Translations under genes and position numbers: made by a program
The notes under the pieces: generated by a model
The model's database searches: none
Seen by the model: the letters and a program-made list of their open reading frames with translations, nothing else
What the model was told of the DNA's origin: nothing
Source of the DNA: Alphaproteobacteria bacterium
GTDB taxonomy: Bacteria > Pseudomonadota > Alphaproteobacteria > UBA7985 > JAUIBT01
Length of the DNA stretch: 64,000 bases
NCBI GenBank assembly: GCA_030428255.1
Contig: JAUIBT010000017.1
Location: forward strand, 1-64,000
Reading direction: 5' to 3'
Shown here: positions 9,149-18,642 of the stretch, piece after piece
Numbering within the stretch: the first letter of the stretch is position 1
Layout: every line of letters starts with the position of its first letter

Positions 9149-9649
9149 ATGCCCCACGAAACCGCCCAAGAACTTATTGAAACCTTTCAACTCAGCGCGC
9201 ATCCCGAAGGCGGTCACTACCGCCAGACCTATCGCGCTCAGACCACGGTTGAGACACCGCGCGGCCCTCGCCCGGCCTCAACGGCGATCCTGTTCATGCT
9301 GCGCGCAGGCGAGCGCTCCCACTGGCACCGCATCGCCAGCGACGAGCTTTGGTACTTTCATCAAGGCGCGGCATTTGAGATTTGGGAGATTGACGAGGCC
9401 GGTCGGCTCCAGCGCCGGTTGCTCTCGGCGCAGTCGCCCCAGCATAGCGTTCCCGCAGGGCGCTGGTTTGCCTCGCGTCTGGTGGGCGAAGACGGCTTTG
9501 GCTTGGTGAGCTGCGGGGTTGCGCCCGGCTTTGACTTTGCAGACTTTGAGCTGGCCCCCTCAATCGAAGCGCTTGGCCTGGCGCCCCTCAGCGACCCGAG
9601 TTTGCAAGACGAGGTGCGCAAGTTCCTGGCGAGCAGCGCAGGCAAGTAG
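9149..9649 (+). CDS. Cupin-domain protein, DUF985 / YML079-like
   Basis: 166 residues matching the DUF985 cupin family: 'LIETFQLSAHPEGGHYRQTY' at the N terminus, then 'STAILFMLRAGERSHWHRI' with metal-type His residues, 'DELWYFHQGAAFEIWEI', and 'GVAPGFDFADFEL' near the end. ATG 9149 is chosen because the frame upstream overlaps the preceding gene and the family starts close to here. It lies 7 bases after the flavin monooxygenase and probably ends the same operon. The function of the family is unsettled (sugar-nucleotide-like small-molecule binding has been suggested). Confidence 0.83.
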   Translation: MPHETAQELIETFQLSAHPEGGHYRQTYRAQTTVETPRGPRPASTAILFMLRAGERSHWHRIASDELWYFHQGAAFEIWEIDEAGRLQRRLLSAQSPQHSVPAGRWFASRLVGEDGFGLVSCGVAPGFDFADFELAPSIEALGLAPLSDPSLQDEVRKFLASSAGK

Positions 9650-9679
9650 GCCAAAGTCGCGCCGCTCTCTAGCCGGGCC

Positions 9680-10876
9680 CTAACCCAGGTGGCGCGCCTT
9701 GGTGACGTCATAGCTTTCACCGTGGAGCTCTGCGTGCTTGGACTTGGCCTGCTCAACCCAACCATCGCGCTTGATACGCCCCTTAAAGCTCAGCATGGCC
9801 TCATCCAACCAAGCAAGCTGATCATCGCTCAAAGCCGCGATCTGCCAGAAATGGTAGATACCTTGCTCGTTCAGCGCCTGTTGCAGTTTGGGTCCAACGC
9901 CGGAAATTGCTTTCAAATCGTCGGGCTCTCCAAAGGGCCGCCCGGGCCTCAGCATGGCTGGGCGACCCGCAGCAGAGGCCGCGCTTACGGTTTCGCGCCC
10001 CAGATCGGCTTGCCCATCTTGCGCTGTGCCTTCGGGCCCATCTTGGGTCTCGTTCTGCTGGTTTGAAGGTGGATTGGGGACCAACAGACCGCGCAAACGA
10101 ATAATCTCAGCGTCCTTATCGCCATCCAGCGCACGGCGGCGCGCGCGACGCGCTTCAAGGTCGGCAATGGTTTCGCGCAGCCCCTGCATGTCATGGCGCG
10201 CTTGGTCGCGTTCTTGCTTCAACACTGTCATTCGACTCGCCAAGGCGTGTTCGTCACCTTCGCCCTGCAACTGCGCAGTCAGTGCTGCCATTTCCGTTTT
10301 CAGGCGGTTGACCTCCGCCTCCAAGGCGACCCGTTGATCCTCAGCAGCCGAACTACCGTGCGCGGCCTCCTCAGTGCGCGCTTCAGCCAACTCGGCACGG
10401 AGGCTTTCAAGGTCCGCCTCGGCCTCAAGTTTGGCTTGCTCTAGGGCTTCGATTTGCTCTGTTTGGCTCTCGTGCTCACGCACCTGGTGGCTGAGTTCAG
10501 CAATGCGGCCCCGCAGACGCGCGTTTTCTGCCTCAAGCGCCGCGCTCATATCGCCTTGAGCCAGCGCCTCTTCGGCCTCAGCGCCAAGTCGGCCCCGCGT
10601 CACTGCCAGCCCAGAGCCCGCCGTCAAACTGGCCTCAAGCTGCGACTTGAGCTTCAGGATTTCGCGATCTTTTTCATCGCAGCGCTGTTGCAAGGTGGCC
10701 GCACGATTGCGCTCGGCGCGCAGATCACTGGTGGCCTTGTGCCCGCCAACGCTGGTCTCGACCGCCCGACCGTCATCCGCCTTACGCTCGCACCCCCAGA
10801 TGAACCAAGCGACCAGCAGCCCAAGCCCCAGGGCAGCCAACAGCAAGGCGGACATTTCTGCGATCAGAAACAGCAT
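9680..10876 (-). CDS. Membrane-anchored coiled-coil protein with C-terminal helix-hairpin-helix domain
   Basis: 398 residues. One N-terminal membrane segment (about 8-28, 'LLLAALGLGLLVAWFIWG') is followed by a long charged coiled coil (about 50-260, rich in Glu, Ala, Leu, Arg, Gln). A Gln/Gly/Ala linker comes next, then a C-terminal helix-hairpin-helix unit of the type 'DLKAISGVGPKLQQALNEQG' with 'FHFWQIA'-like and 'LSFKGRIKRDGWVEQA' segments. This C-terminal module is common in alphaproteobacterial proteins of unknown role. The gene starts 5 bases after the OmpA-domain gene on the same strand, so the two are very probably co-transcribed and may act together at the envelope. No specific function can be named. 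Confidence 0.72.
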   Translation of the reverse strand: MLFLIAEMSALLLAALGLGLLVAWFIWGCERKADDGRAVETSVGGHKATSDLRAERNRAATLQQRCDEKDREILKLKSQLEASLTAGSGLAVTRGRLGAEAEEALAQGDMSAALEAENARLRGRIAELSHQVREHESQTEQIEALEQAKLEAEADLESLRAELAEARTEEAAHGSSAAEDQRVALEAEVNRLKTEMAALTAQLQGEGDEHALASRMTVLKQERDQARHDMQGLRETIADLEARRARRRALDGDKDAEIIRLRGLLVPNPPSNQQNETQDGPEGTAQDGQADLGRETVSAASAAGRPAMLRPGRPFGEPDDLKAISGVGPKLQQALNEQGIYHFWQIAALSDDQLAWLDEAMLSFKGRIKRDGWVEQAKSKHAELHGESYDVTKARHLG

Positions 10877-10881
10877 AGCGA

Positions 10882-13767
10882 TTAATCCTCAATCTTGAAG
10901 GCGATACGACGGTTTTCCTGCCGGCCTTCAGGCGTTTCATTGTCCGCCACGGGGCGGGATTCGCCCAGCCCCTCGGCGCGAATGCGCGCGGCATCAACCC
11001 CCTTGGAGACGAGGTAGGCGCGCACCGCCTCGGCCCGGCGCTCGCTGAGCCGCTGATTGGCCTCTGCGTCGCCTTGGGAGTCGGTATGACCTTCCACTCG
11101 CAAATGCCAGCCAGTGCCATCCAGGCAAATGCGCGCAAGCCGTGCCAAGCGCTGTAGGAAGGCTTCCGAAGACGCATCAATCTCAGCGCCGCCGGTGGGG
11201 AACTTGATCACCTCTTCGCTCAGCGCTTGGACAAAGCGTTGCTCGCACCCCCTGCTAGAGGGGGCAAAGCTGAAAATGGCATTGAGCGCTTGGCGTTGCG
11301 CCTGGCTCATTTGTCCCGGAGCAACGTGCTGGCCTTGGGCATCTACACCGGCAATCAGCCCACCGTCGCTGGTGTCATCCCCCAAGCCTGGCGCCGCTGT
11401 TTGCACATCCGGCGCTTGGCTGCGAATGAGAGGTTCAAAGCGGAAGGTCGGCTTGCTACCAACCACCTGCGCCATGGCCATTAAGGTGTCGGCGCGCGTC
11501 CGCTGGCTGTCTCCTTTGGCAAACAAGGTCAGCTCCACGCCCCGGTCTGTGGCATAAGCCTGGTAGGCTTGGATCTCGTGCAGACCCGCTGCGACCAGGG
11601 CCTCAAGCTGCTCGATCGCTGCCAGGTCGGCGTCAGCCGCCGCGTGGATTTCCAATTCGAAGTCTGCCGACGGGAACAGAGCACGCAACAGCGCTTGATT
11701 GGCGTCGTCGCGCAACTGGCCATCGATGGTCAGACCATCGGCAAGGCGGGTCAAACGCAGGCCCGAGCGCGGCTCGACCGCCGCCAGCACCGCCGCCCGC
11801 TCGGGGTCGGAGCCAAAGGCCCCTTCAAAGATCAACTCTTGCCCATCAGCACGGATTTCAACCCGTTGCATCTGCTCGATTTGCGCCCGTCGCATCCAAA
11901 GCTGAGCGATCACACCCGGCGGTGTCGGCGAGGCCTCATCGACTTCCAAGCCCGACAGGTCGGCGGTTGGAAACAAGGATGCCAGGTCGACGCCTTGTTC
12001 GGCGCTGGCCAGGCTGCCGCGCACCGTTATGGCGGCGTCTTGCTTGCTCAATTGTAGGGGGCTGGGCTCATCGGTCTCGGCTTGCTTGGCGTCCACGGTC
12101 AGGTCCAGCAACAGCGCGCGCTCGTCTTCGGTCAGCGCAATGCCGGCCAAGCGCAACATGGCCTCGTAGTCTTGCGGGCTCGCAGTTAGAGCTTGCTCGA
12201 TTTTGGGTGCGCGATAGTCAATCGCCGGGAAACTACGATCTAGAACCTCTGCGTTTGCGCCCGAGGCGCTGAAGCGAAACGTCGGCTCTGGGCCCAGGAC
12301 CGAGGGGTGGCGGAACAGGGCGGCCGCGACCTGGCTTTGTTCGTCGTTGCGCGGAAACAGGCTCAACTCAACGCCGCGATCCGTAGCAAAAGCGCTGTAG
12401 GCTTCGATCTTCGCGAGCTGTGGGGCGAGGGCTTGCAGATGGGATACGGCCCGCGCATTCGAGGAGGCCTCCGGCGTAGCGCGCACGCCGATTTGGGCCT
12501 GATCGAAGGCCTCGCTTTCGAACAGCGCGCGCAGCAGGGCCAATTCTTCCTCGTCGCGCACCTGGCCGTTGACTGTGACCCGGCCTTGATAAACCTTCAC
12601 CGAAATACCGTCGGTGGGCTGCACCGCCTGCAAAATCCGCGCGTATTCGTCCTGGTTGGTATAGCGCCCGGCGAAGGTCGGAACGCCCGAGCGCTGGCTG
12701 ATGGTCAGCCGCCCGACGCCCGAAAGCAAGGCTCGACGCTGAGCAACCTGTACGACGTAACCCGGGCGCGTCTGGGTTTGCCCCGTAAGGACGACCGGGG
12801 TCAGGTCTGCGGCGGGCAGCAGGTCCGCCAGTTCACGGCGCTGGGACACGTTGCCAAGCGATCCTGACAGGACAAAGCTCTTGCCCGCCCGAATAATGCG
12901 CAGCGGGCTGGTGGTGGCGGGCTGGCCAATAATGGCCTCTTTGTCCGCAGCGCTCAGCTCAAAACCCGCTTCAGAGAACTTGCGCAGCATGCGCTCGCCG
13001 GTTGCGTTCAACACCACGGCCCCGACTTTGGCTTGCTCGGGCAGCTCTTCTGTAAAGCTGCGCAGGAAGCTTTGTTGATCATCCAAGCTTTTGGCCTGGC
13101 CGATCACCGACACAACAGCATCGCGCACAACAAAGCTCGCGGAAATGAAGGCGTCTTGGCGCTCGCGTGCCATGCGCTCGACACCGAAAAACAGCGCCAG
13201 CGCGGGGTCGTCCGGCGACAGATCGCGGTTGATTGGCATGTAACCCACCCGCGTCATGCCCGATGGCGCGAGCAAGAACTCATACGCGTAGGGTGTGTCT
13301 TGATCGTCGTCATCAGCGCCGTCAGCGCCCGATGAACGATTGGCTTGGTTCACAAGATCGCTCACAAGATCGCTCGGGCTGCCGCCCTCGGCTGAGCCGG
13401 TCTGATTTTCGGTTTGGGCGCTGGAGCGTTTGCCCGGCACGAAAGGCAGTTCCAGGGCCGCGAAGGCCTCCTCGCTAATCTGCATGATTTGCGGCTGGCG
13501 CGCGCCCGGCACTTGCAACAACAAGGGCACAAATGGCCGCAAAATAGCGGGATCAGCGGGCGTAAACAGTCTGACGTGCCGCCCGCGAACCTCCAGCTTG
13601 CTGGTCACTGGAGCTTTGCCGCTCAACACAGTGTAACTTTGTTCAAATATCCGGGTCTCTATGCCCCTGCCCCAGCGGTAAAGGCCAGCGACGAGCACGG
13701 CCAAAAGTATGACAGCCAGCGCAATTTTTGCCCACTTCCAAAACAGATGATCGCGACTAGGCAGCAT
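10882..13767 (-). CDS. Large OmpA-domain envelope protein with duplicated BON-like region
   Basis: 961 residues. There is one membrane segment at about 13-30 and a long periplasmic part, ending in an OmpA peptidoglycan-binding domain (about 850-961: '[20 protein letters not shown]', then '[14 protein letters not shown]', '[11 protein letters not shown]'). Residues about 287-500 and 568-777 are an internal repeat. '[20 protein letters not shown]' matches '[20 protein letters not shown]' 282 residues later, and '[16 protein letters not shown]' matches '[16 protein letters not shown]' 278 residues later. The repeats consist of alternating beta strands and short helices, as in BON or secretin-like modules. 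The protein should bridge inner membrane and peptidoglycan. Start ATG 13767 gives the charged N terminus before the membrane helix. Confidence 0.82.
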   Translation of the reverse strand: MLPSRDHLFWKWAKIALAVILLAVLVAGLYRWGRGIETRIFEQSYTVLSGKAPVTSKLEVRGRHVRLFTPADPAILRPFVPLLLQVPGARQPQIMQISEEAFAALELPFVPGKRSSAQTENQTGSAEGGSPSDLVSDLVNQANRSSGADGADDDDQDTPYAYEFLLAPSGMTRVGYMPINRDLSPDDPALALFFGVERMARERQDAFISASFVVRDAVVSVIGQAKSLDDQQSFLRSFTEELPEQAKVGAVVLNATGERMLRKFSEAGFELSAADKEAIIGQPATTSPLRIIRAGKSFVLSGSLGNVSQRRELADLLPAADLTPVVLTGQTQTRPGYVVQVAQRRALLSGVGRLTISQRSGVPTFAGRYTNQDEYARILQAVQPTDGISVKVYQGRVTVNGQVRDEEELALLRALFESEAFDQAQIGVRATPEASSNARAVSHLQALAPQLAKIEAYSAFATDRGVELSLFPRNDEQSQVAAALFRHPSVLGPEPTFRFSASGANAEVLDRSFPAIDYRAPKIEQALTASPQDYEAMLRLAGIALTEDERALLLDLTVDAKQAETDEPSPLQLSKQDAAITVRGSLASAEQGVDLASLFPTADLSGLEVDEASPTPPGVIAQLWMRRAQIEQMQRVEIRADGQELIFEGAFGSDPERAAVLAAVEPRSGLRLTRLADGLTIDGQLRDDANQALLRALFPSADFELEIHAAADADLAAIEQLEALVAAGLHEIQAYQAYATDRGVELTLFAKGDSQRTRADTLMAMAQVVGSKPTFRFEPLIRSQAPDVQTAAPGLGDDTSDGGLIAGVDAQGQHVAPGQMSQAQRQALNAIFSFAPSSRGCEQRFVQALSEEVIKFPTGGAEIDASSEAFLQRLARLARICLDGTGWHLRVEGHTDSQGDAEANQRLSERRAEAVRAYLVSKGVDAARIRAEGLGESRPVADNETPEGRQENRRIAFKIED

Positions 13768-13975
13768 GGCCGAGCGCTCCAGGACTTTGAAGCCGAGGCG
13801 CGGTGGGGTGTAAACGCGATGTCACGATTAGGAAGGGTGGGCGATGAGCGCAGGTCACAGGGCAAAGAAATCCACGAGGCAGCAGGTCAAATTGACAGAC
13901 AACAATCCTAGCTGTTTTGCGCGCTGGGACAAGGGTATTGGTACGGCTTTCTTGCCAGCCCATCGTGGCAACGCT

Positions 13976-15796
13976 TCAGATCTGGCCGCCAAAACGCAGC
14001 GGGTTCAGAAGAGCGCGCAAACGGCGGGGTAGGACATGCATCTGGCCGAGCAAGTCGGCACGCAATTCATGGCTCAGAAGTGGGGCCAAGCTGAGGCCGC
14101 GCGAGCCCAAGCCCGCAAATATCCAGCCCGCGCCTTTGCCTGCGGGCAGGCGGCCCAGCACGGGGTTGCGATCGCGCGTCACGCTGCGCAAGGCTGCGCG
14201 CTCAAAGCGCCAATCTAAGGCTTCCAGGCCGGGCTCGATCTCGGCCAGGCGCTGGCGCAAGATCTGGGTCTCTGCGGGATCTTCCAGCGCCCAAGCCCGC
14301 GTCTGCCACAGCGCCTCGCGCTGCTGCCAGTCCAGATCAAAGCGTTGAAACGAGCTGCCCGCGATCCAGCGCTGCCCATCATCCAAAAGGTAGCCCGACT
14401 TGGAGACAAAACGCGGTAAGCGCTCATCCGAAATGCGGGCGACCAGTTGGCCCTTGTTGGCCCCCAACGCTGCCCCCATGCTCAGGTCTTGCTCCGCGCT
14501 CAAGGCCAAGCGGGATAGGGCGCCAGTGGTCAGGACTTGCGCTTCACCAGGCGCAGCTTCAAAAGCCGCTGGGCACCAACGCTGGCTGGTGCGGATGGCC
14601 ACATCGGCCAGCCAGGCGCGAACCTGCTCTGGCGGGCAAACCGCGCCACTGGTAGCGAACCAAAGCTGACCTGGTCCGGCAGCCTCCATCCAGTCGGGCG
14701 GCAACAGTCCGCTGGCCAGCCACTTTTCCATTTTCGCCGCCGTCGCCGCATCGCGCGCGACCTTCAGCATGCCGCGCGGGGCCATAAACGCTCCGTCGCG
14801 ATCATAAGCCAGCGCGGCGTGGATGAAAGCCAAGCGTTGAAGCTCGATTTCCGGGGCCAATGCATGGGACAGGCGCGGCTCGACCAGACCCGCAGGATTG
14901 CCCGAGGCATGGCGCGCGGGCGCATCTTCAGCCTCGATCACCGCCACCCCCTTGTGCCCGGCCTGCTGTAGACAGCGCGCTGCGGCGGCTCCCGCAAGAC
15001 CCGCGCCGACCAGGGTAATACGCTCAGGCCAGGGCCGCTGGCCCTGCCCCGCTCGGCCCGCAAGGACCGCCCGGAGACAATGGCGTTTGCCCTCAAAACC
15101 TGGGCGGATCTGCCAATCGGCTCCAATCCCCGCCAAGCCATCCTTGACCAACCGAGCCGCGCTGAAGGTTGCCAAGCGCGCGCCAGGTGCCGACAGACGC
15201 CCAACCTGCGTAAAGACCTGCGCCGACCAAAGATCGGTGTTTCGCGAGGGCGTAAAGCCGTCCATGTACCAGGCGTCGGCCTGAAAGTCAGCTTCTGGCA
15301 AGACTTGCTCCGCTTGCCCGTAAAGCAGCAACAAACGCACCAAGCCGCCTTCCAGCGTCACCAGGTGATAGCCGGGGCAAACGGGGGGCAAGACCAGCGA
15401 TAGCGCGCTGATTTCTTGTGCTAATTCGTCTGTCCAAGGAGCCCAAGCGGCTTGACACTGCGCCAGGGTCAGCGGACGGCCCTCAAGCGACACATAGTCT
15501 AGACGTGGTACGCTTTGCCCCTGATCACGGCGCGTGCGCCAGGCATGCAAGGTCGCCAAGAAATTCAGACCCGTGCCAAAGCCGGTCTCCGCAATGCACA
15601 GCGGATTTGCGCCCGCTTCAAGGCGCATGGCCAACAAGTCGTCCAGGCCCACACCCTGCAAGAAGACATGGCGCGCCTCGGCCAGTCCAGCGCTTGGATT
15701 GAAATAATCGTCGTCATAGTCCAGGCTACGCGGTGCGCGGCCAGGCTCCTGCGCCAGCCGGGCGGCTTGGATGCTATAGAGGGGCGCTTGTCTCAC
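13976..15796 (-). CDS. mnmC: Bifunctional tRNA mnm5s2U methyltransferase / FAD oxidoreductase MnmC
   Basis: MnmC completes mnm5s2U at the wobble position of some tRNAs. The C-terminal FAD domain demodifies cmnm5 to nm5 and the N-terminal SAM domain methylates it. The N-terminal half has 'SLDYDDDYFNPSAGLAEA', 'CIAETGFGTGLNFLATLHAW' (SAM motif I) and 'WYMDGFTPSRNTDLW'. The second half starts with 'ITLVGAGLAGAAAARCLQQA' and contains 'ARHASGNPAGLVEPRL'. GTG 15796 is the best start: it gives 606 residues, 20 bases after the iclR stop. Starts further upstream (to 16039) would encode an antisense-like extension within iclR. The start is not certain because no strong ribosome site is visible. Confidence 0.9.
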   Translation of the reverse strand: MRQAPLYSIQAARLAQEPGRAPRSLDYDDDYFNPSAGLAEARHVFLQGVGLDDLLAMRLEAGANPLCIAETGFGTGLNFLATLHAWRTRRDQGQSVPRLDYVSLEGRPLTLAQCQAAWAPWTDELAQEISALSLVLPPVCPGYHLVTLEGGLVRLLLLYGQAEQVLPEADFQADAWYMDGFTPSRNTDLWSAQVFTQVGRLSAPGARLATFSAARLVKDGLAGIGADWQIRPGFEGKRHCLRAVLAGRAGQGQRPWPERITLVGAGLAGAAAARCLQQAGHKGVAVIEAEDAPARHASGNPAGLVEPRLSHALAPEIELQRLAFIHAALAYDRDGAFMAPRGMLKVARDAATAAKMEKWLASGLLPPDWMEAAGPGQLWFATSGAVCPPEQVRAWLADVAIRTSQRWCPAAFEAAPGEAQVLTTGALSRLALSAEQDLSMGAALGANKGQLVARISDERLPRFVSKSGYLLDDGQRWIAGSSFQRFDLDWQQREALWQTRAWALEDPAETQILRQRLAEIEPGLEALDWRFERAALRSVTRDRNPVLGRLPAGKGAGWIFAGLGSRGLSLAPLLSHELRADLLGQMHVLPRRLRALLNPLRFGGQI

Positions 15797-15815
15797 GCTG
15801 GCAAGGCTCGCGGCG

Positions 15816-16676
15816 CTAAACCGTGGGGCCGATCTGGCTGGGCCACAGCCCGCCATAATCGCGAGTGACCGCCCGCGCGGCATCCAAGACGCAGCCCCCC
15901 ATGGTGTCCAGATCGCCGTCAGCCATACGCGCCAAGGGGCCCGAAATCGAAATGGCCGCGATCGCGGCGCCATTTTCATCAAACACCGGCGATGCAATAC
16001 AGCGCAGACCAAGCGCGTGCTCTTCATCGTCCAGGGCATAGCCGCGCACCAACACTTGCGCCAAGTGCTGTTGCAGGCTGGCTCTTTCAGTCAGGGTGTG
16101 GGGGGTCATGGGCATATAATGCAGGCGGCTTAAGATCTGCTCCTTTGACTTGGTCGGCAGGCAGGCGATAATGGCTTTGCCCGCCGCCGTGCAGTGCAGC
16201 GGTACCCGTTGACCTGGCGTTGACATGGCACGCATCATCTGGCGTGAGGCCACTTGAGCCAGATAGACAATGTTTGCCCCGTCCAATATGGAAAGGTTGG
16301 CGGTCTCACCGCTGGTCTCCATTAAGGCGGTCATGCGCGCCTTGGCGACCCGCACCAAATCCCGATCCTGCAAAAAGGCATAGCCAACGCTGAAGGCTTG
16401 CACCCCAATCGACCAGTGCATCAGCTCGCGGTCAAAGCGCACAAACCCTTCTTGCTGCAAGGTGGACAGCAACCGGTGGGTGGTCGAGGCGGGCATAGCC
16501 GTGGTGGCAGACACCTCCTTGAGGCTCATACCAGCCGGATTATCCGCCAGTAAACGCATTAAGCGCAAAGCCTTGACCAAGGACTGGACCTGGCCGGTTT
16601 GCGAGGAGGCGGACTTCTTTGGCTTGGCGTCAACGGCGGGCGCTTGGCCTGCCTTCTGGGGCTCAATCGTGGTCAT
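15816..16676 (-). CDS. IclR-family transcriptional regulator
   Basis: 286 residues. An Ala/Lys-rich N-terminal tail (1-27) precedes the IclR winged HTH (about 28-90: 'ALRLMRLLADNPAGMSLKEV', 'MPASTTHRLLSTLQQEGFVR'). The effector domain (about 105-275) includes 'GQRVPLHCTAAGKAIIACLP' and 'GLRCIASPVFDENGAAIAAI'. IclR proteins usually control nearby catabolic operons, but here the downstream neighbour is the tRNA enzyme gene mnmC, so the target is not obvious. A palindrome about 75 bp upstream of the start may be its own operator. Confidence 0.9.
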   Translation of the reverse strand: MTTIEPQKAGQAPAVDAKPKKSASSQTGQVQSLVKALRLMRLLADNPAGMSLKEVSATTAMPASTTHRLLSTLQQEGFVRFDRELMHWSIGVQAFSVGYAFLQDRDLVRVAKARMTALMETSGETANLSILDGANIVYLAQVASRQMMRAMSTPGQRVPLHCTAAGKAIIACLPTKSKEQILSRLHYMPMTPHTLTERASLQQHLAQVLVRGYALDDEEHALGLRCIASPVFDENGAAIAAISISGPLARMADGDLDTMGGCVLDAARAVTRDYGGLWPSQIGPTV

Positions 16677-16751
16677 AGCAAGTCGTTTGGTCTTCTGGTC
16701 ACTCGGCGCAACGTCGCTTTGGGCAGCGATCAGTGCAGCGCGCCGTATTCT

Positions 16752-16778
16752 ATATCTTGAGTTATCATCTCAGGATAT
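16752..16778. promoter_or_regulatory. Near-perfect palindrome upstream of the IclR gene
   Basis: ATATCTTGAG (16752-16761) and CTCAGGATAT (16769-16778) are inverted with one mismatch around a 7-base centre. The position, about 75 bp from the iclR start and in otherwise noncoding sequence, suggests an operator, most simply for autoregulation. Confidence 0.45.
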
Positions 16779-16868
16779 GACCGCGGCACAGCAAAGGCAA
16801 GCCGCATTATGCAGCGACTTCCACGAAGCAGAATAAGGCGTCATTGGTCCTCGCGCGCCCTGCCCCGA

Positions 16869-17852
16869 CTAGGCACGCGGGTGCGCCGCTCGGTAGGAGG
16901 CCAGCAGGGTTGCCGCATCGACCTGTGTATAGCGCTGAGTCGTGGAGAGCTTGGCGTGCCCTAGCAACTCTTGGATCGAGCGCAAATCGCCGCCAGCTTG
17001 CAGCAAATGGCTGGCGAAGGAGTGACGCAGCGCGTGCGGCGTCGCCGCACTATCCCAGCCCAGCAGCGCGCGCAACTGCTCCATACTGCGTTGGATTTGG
17101 CGCGCATTCAAAGGCCCACCCTTGAGGCCCCGAAACAGCGGTTGATCGGCGGGCAGCGCCCAAGGGCAGAGGGTCCGATAGCGCTGCACCAGCTCGCGCA
17201 CCTCGGCCAATAGGGGCAGTGAGCGCTGTTTGCCGCCCTTACCCAATACGGTCAGAAAGTCACCGCCGCTTTGGAAGTGGCCCGGCGTCAGCCCCAAGAC
17301 TTCAGAGATGCGCAGCCCGCAACCGTAGGCCAGGGCCAGCGCCGCGCGATCACGTGCCGCAATCCAAGGCTCAACCTGCACCACATCAAGTTGGTCGAGA
17401 GCGCTCAACAGATCACCCGCTGGCAAAGCCCGAGGCAGACTTTGCGGCTCCTTGGCGTTGCGAAGCGCCAAGGCGGGCGGACTCGCCATCACCTCCTGCT
17501 GGATCAAGAAGCGCAAAAAGCTGCGGATCGAGGCCAGCGCTCGGTTGGCGGAGCGCGCGCTCAGCCCTTGGGTCTTGCGATGGGCCAGAAAGCTGCGCAA
17601 GCTGCGCTGGTCCAGGGCCTCAAGCATCGCCAAGGTCACCGGCGCGCCCTCAAAGCCCTGCAAGTGCTGAATGAAGCTGCAGGTGTCGCGTTGATAGGCC
17701 AGCAAGCTGTGCTGCGAGAAGCCGCGCTCATAGCGCAAATGCGCCTGCCAGCGCGCCAGCCAATCGGCGGTGTCAGGCAAAAATCCGTCGAGCGCAAAGC
17801 TCGCGTCTAAGCGCTCTTGAGCGCGTCCAGGTCTTGGCGGGGTAGCAGCCAT
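16869..17852 (-). CDS. xerC: Tyrosine recombinase XerC
   Basis: 327 residues with the SAM-like N-terminal core-binding domain (about 28-115) and the C-terminal tyrosine recombinase domain. Catalytic residues are visible: Arg in 'YGCGLRISEVLGL', Lys near 'VLGKGGKQRSLPL', 'HALRHSFASHLLQAGG' (His-x-x-Arg), and 'LLGHAKLSTTQRYTQV' (His and nucleophile Tyr). It resolves chromosome dimers at dif with XerD. The start ATG 17852 overlaps the end of the DUF484 gene by 46 bases; the DUF484-xerC order is conserved in many proteobacteria (yigA-xerC in E. coli). Confidence 0.93.
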   Translation of the reverse strand: MAATPPRPGRAQERLDASFALDGFLPDTADWLARWQAHLRYERGFSQHSLLAYQRDTCSFIQHLQGFEGAPVTLAMLEALDQRSLRSFLAHRKTQGLSARSANRALASIRSFLRFLIQQEVMASPPALALRNAKEPQSLPRALPAGDLLSALDQLDVVQVEPWIAARDRAALALAYGCGLRISEVLGLTPGHFQSGGDFLTVLGKGGKQRSLPLLAEVRELVQRYRTLCPWALPADQPLFRGLKGGPLNARQIQRSMEQLRALLGWDSAATPHALRHSFASHLLQAGGDLRSIQELLGHAKLSTTQRYTQVDAATLLASYRAAHPRA

Positions 17853-18550
17853 GTGCTCAGCACCCTTTCAACAAAGTGGCCCAGGAAGGTGACGATGCGC
17901 GCACCTTGCGACTGATCGAAGGCTCCAGCAGCGCTTGAGCCGAAGCCCAGAATACCGTCAACGCCGTGTTCAGCCAGGTGCAACCGCACCAAGCAGGAGG
18001 AGGCGACATGATCGGCCTGCTTGCCAAACACCAGCGCGTCATAGGTCGCGGTCTCGTTCAGCATCACGGCCTCATCGCCCATCACCCGCTGAACCGACCC
18101 CTGGGTCAAGCGGTAGAGCCCCGGCCCTTTGAGATAGCCGATCTGTGCGCGTTCGCACTCCAGCGCCAGTACACATGTATCCACGCCCATCACGTCAGCC
18201 AGCTCACTGCCAATCGCCGCCAGGACCTCTTCTAGCGACTGGGCGTCCAACAGGCGCATGACGGCCCGCTCGGCCTTGCCCAAGATCAAGGTGTTCAGAC
18301 GACCACTTTGCAGATACTCGCGGTTTTGCTCTTGCAGGTCGCGCAGTTGTGCGCGCAATCGCTGCAGCTGGAACTGGCTTAAGTCCACCACGGTCTGCGG
18401 TCCGGCTGCTGAGCCGGTCAACACTTGATGCTGCCAAGCGGCGGGTGTCGTGGCAAGAAAGTTCGGATTATCTTGCAAATACTTCAGGACTTGCGCCTTG
18501 CTGAGTTCGGAAGCGAGCTGAGGGGCTGAATCTGAGCGTTGGTCCGTCAC
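17807..18550 (-). CDS. DUF484 family protein (GAF-like)
   Basis: 247 residues. The opening 'SKAQVLKYLQDNPNFLATTP' is the hallmark of DUF484, followed by a coiled segment with 'LRDLQEQNREYLQSGRLNTL' and a GAF-like domain in the second half. Function is unknown. It directly precedes and overlaps xerC, an arrangement widespread in proteobacteria. Confidence 0.9.
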   Translation of the reverse strand: MTDQRSDSAPQLASELSKAQVLKYLQDNPNFLATTPAAWQHQVLTGSAAGPQTVVDLSQFQLQRLRAQLRDLQEQNREYLQSGRLNTLILGKAERAVMRLLDAQSLEEVLAAIGSELADVMGVDTCVLALECERAQIGYLKGPGLYRLTQGSVQRVMGDEAVMLNETATYDALVFGKQADHVASSCLVRLHLAEHGVDGILGFGSSAAGAFDQSQGARIVTFLGHFVERVLSTWLLPRQDLDALKSA

Positions 18551-18642
18551 GGATATAACCTTAGGTAGAAATTCTTATTAAAATTATGCCCGCCGAGAGC
18601 CGCGAACTGCCGAAATATGGCCGCGACCCTGGCGGGTTGAGA

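Noticed and set aside
15856-16039. Longer N terminus for MnmC
   Set aside because: It would translate iclR in another frame; the conserved MnmC sequence only begins after 15796.
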